From an uncultured Bacillus sp. (lineage in GTDB: Bacteria > Bacillota > Bacilli > Bacillales_B > DSM-18226), in assembly GCF_946478885.1 (NCBI RefSeq), contig NZ_CAMLDX010000034.1, positions 1 to 32,429 of the forward strand: a DNA stretch of 32,429 nucleotides, written 5' to 3'. Below, one piece after another: positions 26,181-32,429 of the stretch; position 1 is the first letter of the stretch; every line of letters begins with the position of its first letter. The notes under the pieces were generated by a model. The model made no database searches and was not told the DNA's origin. It worked only from the letters and a program-made list of their open reading frames with translations. The position numbers and the translations under genes are program-made.

Positions 26181-27166
26181 TATTCCACCTCTTTCAAACC
26201 GAGACCAACATTAAGGAAAAATGAAGGAGCAATGATTCCACCATCATTGTCAGGAATCGGATGCTTTTTCATCATAACAATTGGAATATCAATTTGATTT
26301 GCTAAATTCTCGCATACTTCATCTAACCACGGATGATCTCCAGCTACAACAATTTTATTTATTAGTTTATTTCCATAATTTAATGAATAATTATAAAAAT
26401 TCCGTACCCGGTCAATCTCTAAAAACACATCGCGAAACGGCAGAAAAACCTCTTGTTTAGCGCCGCGATATATATCGTTTCGACCGCTAACAGGATCTTT
26501 TTCCCATTTATCCCGCTCAATATCCACCAATAAATGACGAGCAACAACCGGTTTATTATTTTCAAAAATGCAAATATTAGCAGAAAGAAAGTCAATCTGT
26601 AAAAGCATGATATTGTCCCGGTCATCAGGATGCTGCTGATGATACAAACGATATAGGGCCAAGGATGAAATATCCGCGCTGATGGGCTCTAATTTCACTT
26701 CCTCCAAAAGATCGGCATATTCCTTAATTGCCTCTTCAGGTCCGGCAAATAATAGCAGTTCCTGTTCGTCTTTTTCCCGAGGCAGTAGCGTATAGTCGAA
26801 AATTGGATTTTCAAAGGGGAGATGGATGCTTGAACCAATTTCCATAAATAAATAGCCTTCTATTTCATCTTCCTTGATATCCTTTGGAATAATGATCTTA
26901 CGTATCATGATTAGCGAATCTGGAACAATAAAGCGTACCTGTCGTTTAGCAATCCTCCACTCTTGGATACATTCCTCTAAGATCGCTAAAAAAATATCTA
27001 TATTTTGGATTTTACCATCGCTGATAATGCCCTCAGGCAGGTAGCGTTCACCATGTCTAAGGACAGATGGAGGACTCGTTTGTTTTAATTCAACAAATCG
27101 AATCACATGATCCTTTATCGTTAAATTGATGATTTTCTTTTTACCGAGCGTCAAACGAAAACCCAT
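26180..27166 (-). CDS. pilM: PilM, actin-like type IV pilus assembly ATPase
   Basis: Cytosolic FtsA/actin-fold protein that binds the N-terminal tail of PilN and links it to the motor. 329 residues from the ATG at 27166, which has AAGGAG at good spacing (an in-frame TTG at 27172 is too close to it). Recognisable features are IIIPKDIKEDEIEGYLFMEI, the SADISSLALYRLY segment and a glycine-poor C-terminal domain ending SFFLNVGLGLKEVE. Second of the three coupled genes after pilD. Confidence 0.85.
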   Translation of the reverse strand: MGFRLTLGKKKIINLTIKDHVIRFVELKQTSPPSVLRHGERYLPEGIISDGKIQNIDIFLAILEECIQEWRIAKRQVRFIVPDSLIMIRKIIIPKDIKEDEIEGYLFMEIGSSIHLPFENPIFDYTLLPREKDEQELLLFAGPEEAIKEYADLLEEVKLEPISADISSLALYRLYHQQHPDDRDNIMLLQIDFLSANICIFENNKPVVARHLLVDIERDKWEKDPVSGRNDIYRGAKQEVFLPFRDVFLEIDRVRNFYNYSLNYGNKLINKIVVAGDHPWLDEVCENLANQIDIPIVMMKKHPIPDNDGGIIAPSFFLNVGLGLKEVE

Positions 27167-27178
27167 CTGCAAAACTCC

Positions 27179-27934
27179 TTAAAAAAATAATTGAATATAC
27201 CAGTCTATCATCGCTTCACCGAAGAAATAGGAAAGCAATACTCCCAGACAAATATAGGGTCCAAATGGGATAGCCATTCCTTTCTTTATCCTGCCTAACA
27301 GCATACCCACAGCGCCATAAACAGCTCCGAAAAAAGTGGCGAGGATAAAGCTGAGCAGGACAAATTTACATCCAAGGACCAGACCTAATACCCCATACAG
27401 TTTGATATCGCCGCCACCCATGCCCCCCTTGCTGATGAGAGCAATTGCCAGTAGCAAACCAAACCCGGCTGCAGCTCCGAGTAGAGAATCCCACCAAGGA
27501 GTAAGCGGAATGAAAATCTGTTCGACTGCAAAAAGAGGCAGGAAAAAGAGCAGGACTTTATCCGGGATGATCATATATGTATAGTCAGAGACAAAGACAA
27601 TGACACAGAGCGATATGAGTGTTAATGCGACGATTAGTTCCGCTGTCCAGCCAACCCTAAACGCTGCCAAAGCAAACAATCCTCCTGTTGTCAGTTCGAC
27701 AATAGGATAAAGAGGGGAAATACCAGCCTTACACTGGCGGCATTTCCCCCCTTGGAATACATATGATAGAACAGGGATTAATTCCAATGCTCCTAGTATA
27801 TGACCGCATGACGGACAGTGTGATCGCGGCTTCACAATTGACTCCCCAGCTGGGATGCGGAGTCCCACGACGTTGTAGAAGGAGCCTAAGAGAAGACCAT
27901 ACAAAAATATCAATAAAACAAACACAACTTCCAA
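27179..27934 (-). CDS. pilD: Prepilin peptidase / N-methyltransferase
   Basis: Membrane aspartyl protease (family A24) that cleaves prepilins after the leader glycine and methylates the new N-terminus. The 251 residues have about seven membrane segments, the zinc tetracysteine of bifunctional enzymes (C40, C43, C65, C68 in CPSCG and CRQCK), and the catalytic aspartates D117 (VSDYTYMIIPD) and D176 (GGGDIKLYG). It occupies the place of comC in B. subtilis and may also process the ComG pilins. Confidence 0.95.
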   Translation of the reverse strand: MEVVFVLLIFLYGLLLGSFYNVVGLRIPAGESIVKPRSHCPSCGHILGALELIPVLSYVFQGGKCRQCKAGISPLYPIVELTTGGLFALAAFRVGWTAELIVALTLISLCVIVFVSDYTYMIIPDKVLLFFLPLFAVEQIFIPLTPWWDSLLGAAAGFGLLLAIALISKGGMGGGDIKLYGVLGLVLGCKFVLLSFILATFFGAVYGAVGMLLGRIKKGMAIPFGPYICLGVLLSYFFGEAMIDWYIQLFF

Positions 27935-27958
27935 GATGATAATCTCCTAAAAAGTATT

Positions 27959-28390
27959 TTATGATTTTGGCTTTTCATATTTCAGATCATTTATATCTTG
28001 AACGGTACCTTTTATTTCTGGAGTATTGCTAAATTTATTCTTAGAATCCTCTTGCTTGACTACACCTGAAAATGTATAAACATTCGCAGAAACCTTAATA
28101 GTAAAGGACTCCCAATTTTCTGTGCCCTCGAGATACTCCTTTAAATCTGTACTCGGAATAGTTACAGTAGTAGCTGAAGTATCAATTCCTTCCGAAGATA
28201 TATAAAGTTTTGCTGCATTGATAGCCTGAATAGCCTCTGATTTTGCTGAATCATAACGTGTTTTTTCAATGATATTTCCGATACTCGGAACAGCAATCGC
28301 TGCTATAATCCCCAAAATCACAATAACCGCCAGCAGTTCAATCAATGTAAAGCCCCTTTGATTCTTAAGTCTCGCTTTTATCGTATTCAC
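27959..28390 (-). CDS. Type IV pilin (major pilin candidate)
   Basis: 143 residues with a 13-residue charged leader ending RG, then the class III prepilin motif FTLIELLAVIVILGIIAAIA: Gly at -1, Phe at +1, Glu at +5, hydrophobic helix, then AVPSIGNIIEKTRYDSAK. The mature pilin would be 130 residues with no cysteines, so it lacks the C-terminal disulfide loop of Gram-negative type IVa pilins. GTG start. As the only pilin in the cluster and with its own promoter, it is the best candidate for the main pilus subunit. It could also be a ComGC-like pseudopilin, but the length and context favour a true pilin. Confidence 0.92.
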   Translation of the reverse strand: MNTIKARLKNQRGFTLIELLAVIVILGIIAAIAVPSIGNIIEKTRYDSAKSEAIQAINAAKLYISSEGIDTSATTVTIPSTDLKEYLEGTENWESFTIKVSANVYTFSGVVKQEDSKNKFSNTPEIKGTVQDINDLKYEKPKS

Positions 28391-28446
28391 TCTCTCATCA
28401 ATCCCCTTTCTGATACTATAATCCTATGACATATATCACTATTTTT

Positions 28447-28475
28447 AGTATAATACAAAATAATAAATCTGAATA
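28447..28475 (-). promoter_or_regulatory. Candidate promoter for the pilin gene
   Basis: On the minus strand TATTCA (28475-28470), a 17-base spacer and TATACT (28452-28447) lie 57 bases upstream of the pilin GTG, within the 112-base gap after pilC. This is the only sizeable gap inside the operon, fitting extra expression of an abundant structural subunit. Confidence 0.5.
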
Positions 28476-28502
28476 TAGCAAAATCATAACAAGATTTACA
28501 GT

Positions 28503-29708
28503 TTACCCTACATATTGATATATTTCAAACATTGGCAGGATAATTGATAAAACGATCGTCCCTACTAACGCCGCCAAGATAATGATCATCACGGGTTCAA
28601 TCAGCGATTTCAGGCGGTCAGTTGCCGTTTCGACTTCTTTTTCATAAAAGTCTGCCACCTTATCCAGCATCGCATCCAATGAGCCGGATTCCTCGCCAAT
28701 AGCAATCATCTGCGAAACAAGCGGCGGGAACACCCAGTGTCCTTTCATTGGCACAGTCAGGGACTGGCCCTTTTCCAGAGAATCATGGGAATCTCTAATG
28801 ACTCTGGAGATTACTTCATTATCGACGACATTCCCTACTATTCTCATCGATTCGAGAATCGGCACAGAACTGGAAAACAAAGAGCCTAGTGTTCGGGTCA
28901 TTCTTGCAATCACAGCCTTTTGCAATACCTTGCCAAATACCGGAATTCGCAGCATGACATAATCAAAATAATAGCGGGTCTTTTTTTGGCTGCGGATCAC
29001 GAAAAGGGCAATAACAAGCGCCACTCCAAGCAGTACGATGAGCCACCAATACATCTGCATAAAGTCACTGGCATTCATGACAAACTTCGTGATCGCCGGA
29101 AGTTCCCCGCCAAAATCATTAAACATATCGACGAATGTCGGCACAACACTGACCAATAGAAATATCACTACACCGATGGCTACAATCGCTAATACTGCTG
29201 GGTACATTAGCGCTGAGATAATCTTTTGTTTTGTATCATGCTGTTTCTCATAGTAACCTGCCAGGCGGTCTAAGGTTTCATCAATTCTTCCACCGACTTC
29301 TCCTGCCCTTACCATATTGACAAACATATTGGTAAAGATTCTCTTGTGCTTGGCTGCCGAGTCAGACAGTGGAAGTCCGCTGCGCAGATCCTGTTCAATA
29401 TCCAATAATGCCCTTTTTAACGGCTTACTTTCCGTCTGCACAGCCAAAATCGCTGTAGAATCAACAAGCGATACCCCCGCCCGAATCAATGTGGCAAACT
29501 CCCTCAGGAAAATGACAAATTGCTGAGATTTTACGGTACTGCCAAAGCTGATCTCCTTTGTCAGCAGTGTTTCCGGAATTTCCTTTATTTCGGTTACTTT
29601 AATTCCCTTTTCTCTGAGCTTCAGCAGAGCATCCCGTTTCGATCCGACGTTGATGCTTCCTGATTTTTTCCCCTTTAAATCCCTGCCGACATATTTATAT
29701 CTTGCCAT
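28503..29708 (-). CDS. pilC: PilC, type IV pilus inner-membrane platform protein
   Basis: Membrane platform on which PilB and PilT act. 401 residues from the ATG at 29708 (AAAGGTG upstream; MARYKYVGRDLKGK matches the family start). It has two T2SSF domains (about 70-190 and 270-395), with the repeated motif MVRAGEVGGRIDETL in the first and MIAIGEESGSLDAML in the second, and three membrane segments (about 170-195, 220-240, 370-395). It overlaps the end of pilT by 14 bases. Confidence 0.95.
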   Translation of the reverse strand: MARYKYVGRDLKGKKSGSINVGSKRDALLKLREKGIKVTEIKEIPETLLTKEISFGSTVKSQQFVIFLREFATLIRAGVSLVDSTAILAVQTESKPLKRALLDIEQDLRSGLPLSDSAAKHKRIFTNMFVNMVRAGEVGGRIDETLDRLAGYYEKQHDTKQKIISALMYPAVLAIVAIGVVIFLLVSVVPTFVDMFNDFGGELPAITKFVMNASDFMQMYWWLIVLLGVALVIALFVIRSQKKTRYYFDYVMLRIPVFGKVLQKAVIARMTRTLGSLFSSSVPILESMRIVGNVVDNEVISRVIRDSHDSLEKGQSLTVPMKGHWVFPPLVSQMIAIGEESGSLDAMLDKVADFYEKEVETATDRLKSLIEPVMIIILAALVGTIVLSIILPMFEIYQYVG

Positions 29709-30750
29709 CTTCAAACACCTTTTCCTGCAGATATGGCTGTACCGTATCTTGTGAAATAATGCCTCTTTTCAACAGCGAATGGATGCTGGATTCGAGCGTA
29801 TGCATTCCCTGCGCACGAGAGGTCTGGATTACGTTCATAATCTGTTCGATCTTTTGATTACGGATTAAATTGGCAACTGCTGAATTGTTGAGCATGATTT
29901 CCGTTGCCGCAACTCGGCCTTTACGATTGACTGTCGGAAACAAACGCTGCGAAACCACGGAAACAAGCACTGATGCCAGCTGTGTCCGGATCTGCGCTTG
30001 CTGGGCATGAGGGAATAAATCGATAATCCGGTCTATCGTTGTAGCAGCGCTTGTGGTATGCAAAGTCGCATAAACAAGATGGCCTGTCTCAGCAGCTGTA
30101 ATCGCAGTCGAAATCGTTTCCAGATCGCGCAATTCTCCGACAAGTATACAATCGGGATCCTGACGGAGAGCGGCCCTCAGCCCTGCGGCAAAGCTTTTTG
30201 TATCCCTGCCGATTTCCCGCTGATCAATAATACAGTTTCCGTGTCCATGAAGGTATTCAATCGGATCCTCAAGTGTAATAATGTGTCTGGCCATCGTTTT
30301 ATTCATATAATCGATCATTGACGCAAGTGTTGTTGTTTTTCCACTTCCTGTGGGCCCCGTCACGAGTATAAGTCCCTCCGGCTTTTCTACTATTTTTTTG
30401 AGCACCGGCGGCATATTCAGTTCTTCCAGATCCGGAACTTTAACCGGGACTATCCGGAACGCCATGGCAATATTGTTTCGTTGCTGATAAACATTTACAC
30501 GGAAGCGGGCAATACCCGATAGGTTGTAAGATAAGTCAACCTCGCCTTTATCTTGCAGAACACTGCCCATTTGATCCCGAATGACAACCTCAGCGAATGC
30601 TTCGGTGTCGGCTGGAGAAAGTACCTCCTTACCATACCGCTTTAAAGCCCCATTGATTCTCATGATAGGAGGTACTCCTGTTGTAATATGGATATCTGAT
30701 GCTTTTAATTCAACCCCAGCATAGAGCAATTGATCAAGTCTGCTTTTCAT
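29695..30750 (-). CDS. pilT: PilT retraction ATPase
   Basis: Hexameric motor that depolymerises the pilus for twitching. 351 residues from the ATG at 30750 (GGGGGTGA upstream; an in-frame GTG at 30759 is less likely). It has the PilT start MKSRLDQLLYAGVELKASDI, the Asp and His boxes, Walker A GPTGSGKT (about 132-139), the atypical Walker B DPDCILVGELRD, and the PilT-specific retraction motif as AVANLIRNQKIEQI near the C-terminus. That last motif and the lack of a zinc tetracysteine separate it from PilB/ComGA. It lies between pilB and pilC. Confidence 0.95.
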   Translation of the reverse strand: MKSRLDQLLYAGVELKASDIHITTGVPPIMRINGALKRYGKEVLSPADTEAFAEVVIRDQMGSVLQDKGEVDLSYNLSGIARFRVNVYQQRNNIAMAFRIVPVKVPDLEELNMPPVLKKIVEKPEGLILVTGPTGSGKTTTLASMIDYMNKTMARHIITLEDPIEYLHGHGNCIIDQREIGRDTKSFAAGLRAALRQDPDCILVGELRDLETISTAITAAETGHLVYATLHTTSAATTIDRIIDLFPHAQQAQIRTQLASVLVSVVSQRLFPTVNRKGRVAATEIMLNNSAVANLIRNQKIEQIMNVIQTSRAQGMHTLESSIHSLLKRGIISQDTVQPYLQEKVFEDGKI

Positions 30751-30765
30751 TTCCCTCACCCCCTG

Positions 30766-32427
30766 TTAATCTGAAACCGTTACACGGAGTACTTCTTCCG
30801 TTGTCGTCAATCCCTGTTTAATTTTAAGAAGGCCGTCATCAATCAGAAAGATCGTCTTATTTTCAATCGCAACTTCCATAAGTTTGGAAAATACCTCTCC
30901 ATCCATAATAGGCTGACGCAGCCTTTCATCTACTACTAATACCTCCTGCAGGGCAATCCTTCCTTTATATCCTGTCATATCACAAGATGGACAGCCCCTG
31001 CCACGTACTACCTTTTCAATCTTCAAACCTCTTTTTGCAAAAATTTCAACCTCGCGCTTCGAAGGAGGGTAAAATTCGGCACAATCACGGCATACCTTAC
31101 GGACAAGACGTTGCGATACTATTCCAGAAATAGAGGAAGCAATGAGAAAGGGTTCAATCCCCATATCCTGCAGCCGTGTAATAGAACCAAGTGAATCATT
31201 GGTGTGAAGTGTACTTAACACCAAATGCCCTGTTAATGAGGCACGAACCGCGATATCTGCCGTTTCTTTGTCACGGATCTCCCCCACCATGATAATATTC
31301 GGGTCCTGCCGTAGGATCGAACGCAATCCAGTGGCAAAGGTCATCCCGACATTGGCATTCACCTGGATTTGATTAATTCCTTCCAACTGGTACTCAACCG
31401 GATCCTCGATGGTTATGATATTGACCTCTTCACTATTTAAACGGTTTAATGCGGCATACAGAGTCGAGGATTTTCCTGAACCGGTCGGTCCGGTAATAAG
31501 AATGATGCCTGTCGGTTTCTCAAGCATACTGTGGAACCGTTTTAAATTTAGCGAATTAAAGCCCAGGTTATTAATATCAATTAGTGCCGTTCCTAAATCC
31601 AACAGACGAAGAACGATTTTTTCACCGTAAATAGTCGGAAGTGTCGAGACACGTAAATCAAGAGGATGATAGCCAATATTGATCTTGATTCTTCCGTCCT
31701 GGGGAACTCTGTGCTCGGTAATATCGAGATTCGCCAAAATTTTAATTCGCGCTGCCAGCATGCTTTGCATATGCTTTGGCAGTGTACGCTCCGTACGTAA
31801 GACTCCGTCAATACGGTAACGGATAACTAATTTTGTCTCGTGCGGATCCATATGGATATCACTTGCCCGTGCCGCAGTGGCATTGGATAAGATCTGATTC
31901 ACAAGTTTAACAATGGGAGCATCTTGATCAGCAAGCTGATTCGTTGTCACCTCTGTGTCTACTTCACTTTCATTAAATAATTCTTCAAGCCCCTCATCCA
32001 TGCCGTAATATTTGTTGATCGATCGTAAAATATCATCCTTTGTTGCAATAGCAGGTTCAATTTGAAAGCCGGTAACAAGTTCGAGATCTTTAATTAAGTA
32101 ATAATCCATCGGATCTACCATCGCAATAATGAGTCTGTCTGCTTCCTTTTTTAAAGGGATAATGATATTGCGTTTCGCCATATCCTTCGATATAAGCGAA
32201 AATAATTGCTGATCAAATGGGTATTGATATAAATTTACGTGAGGAATCCCCAACTGAAATTCCAACACCTCTATCAGCTGCTGCTCCGTAATCAGCCCAC
32301 GTTCAAGCAGGGCATCCCCAAGCTTTTGTTCAGGATTTTTTTCCTTAATAGCCGCATTCAGCTTTTCCTCCGTTATTAATCCGAATTCAACTAGTATATC
32401 ACCTAGTCTTTTTCTAGTTTTCTTCAA
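30766..32427 (-). CDS. pilB: PilB pilus extension ATPase (start at window edge)
   Basis: Hexameric motor for pilus assembly. The 553 residues seen have an N-terminal T2SSE_N (MshEN) region in two parts (1-150, LGDILVEFGLITEEKL and LGDALLERGLITEQQL), the ATPase domain with Walker A GPTGSGKS (313-320), Walker B DPNIIMVGEIRD and His box STLHTND, and the zinc site C446, C449, C479, C482. The frame starts at a TTG three bases from the window end. MKKTRKRLGD resembles the family N-terminus, so it may be complete, but a start further upstream cannot be excluded. Confidence 0.93.
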   Translation of the reverse strand: MKKTRKRLGDILVEFGLITEEKLNAAIKEKNPEQKLGDALLERGLITEQQLIEVLEFQLGIPHVNLYQYPFDQQLFSLISKDMAKRNIIIPLKKEADRLIIAMVDPMDYYLIKDLELVTGFQIEPAIATKDDILRSINKYYGMDEGLEELFNESEVDTEVTTNQLADQDAPIVKLVNQILSNATAARASDIHMDPHETKLVIRYRIDGVLRTERTLPKHMQSMLAARIKILANLDITEHRVPQDGRIKINIGYHPLDLRVSTLPTIYGEKIVLRLLDLGTALIDINNLGFNSLNLKRFHSMLEKPTGIILITGPTGSGKSSTLYAALNRLNSEEVNIITIEDPVEYQLEGINQIQVNANVGMTFATGLRSILRQDPNIIMVGEIRDKETADIAVRASLTGHLVLSTLHTNDSLGSITRLQDMGIEPFLIASSISGIVSQRLVRKVCRDCAEFYPPSKREVEIFAKRGLKIEKVVRGRGCPSCDMTGYKGRIALQEVLVVDERLRQPIMDGEVFSKLMEVAIENKTIFLIDDGLLKIKQGLTTTEEVLRVTVSD

Positions 32428-32429
32428 TT

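Overview
This window is a chromosomal segment from a spore-forming member of the Bacillaceae. Sporulation genes (safA, spo0B, spoIVFA/FB, spoIIB) are embedded in the same gene order as the Bacillus subtilis chromosome: safA, nadA-nadC-nadB, nifS-nadR, pheA, pheB, obg, spo0B, rpmA-prp-rplU, spoIVFB-spoIVFA, minD-minC, mreD-mreC-mreB, radC, maf, spoIIB. Ribosome binding sites are strong and purine-rich, and GTG/TTG starts are frequent. The species cannot be named from the sequence. Almost everything is on the minus strand; only nifS and nadR are on the plus strand.

Region by region: (1) 1-6040 holds the spore coat gene safA (C-terminal part missing at the window edge) behind a sigma-E-type promoter. 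Next come the de novo NAD genes nadB-nadC-nadA, ending in a terminator, and divergently the cysteine desulfurase nifS with the niacin-responsive repressor nadR. A GTGTC-TT-GACAC palindrome lies over the predicted nadB start site. (2) 6039-9455 holds pheA, pheB, obg and spo0B. (3) 9645-12258 holds the L27/Prp/L21 ribosomal operon with an L21 leader and a clear terminator, plus an RNase G gene that B. subtilis lacks. (4) 12353-18313 holds the sigma-K activation genes spoIVFA-FB (clear sigma-E promoter), the division-site genes minCD, and the cell-shape genes mreBCD.

(5) 18672-22479 is the most unusual part. radC is cut into three in-frame exons by two group II introns. Intron 1 (793 nt) has no ORF. 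Intron 2 (2322 nt) encodes a reverse transcriptase/maturase. They are separated by an exon of only 63 nt. Both introns have GTGCG 5' ends, 34-nt domain V hairpins and TACCCTAC 3' ends, and both insert in phase 0. Exact excision restores a normal 230-residue RadC. Intron 2 sits inside the JAMM metal-site motif. Its reverse transcriptase has YAGD instead of YADD and lacks the usual C-terminal DNA-binding/HNH region, which suggests a splicing-competent but immobile intron.

(6) 22520-24518 holds maf and spoIIB. (7) 24573-32427 is a type IV pilus operon (pilB, pilT, pilC, a type IV pilin, pilD, pilM, pilN, a PilO-like gene, terminator). It occupies the place where B. subtilis has comC. A retraction ATPase (PilT) and an alignment subcomplex (PilM/N/O) are present, so this looks like a true retractile pilus rather than only the ComG competence pseudopilus. 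PilD may also serve as the prepilin peptidase for ComG pilins.
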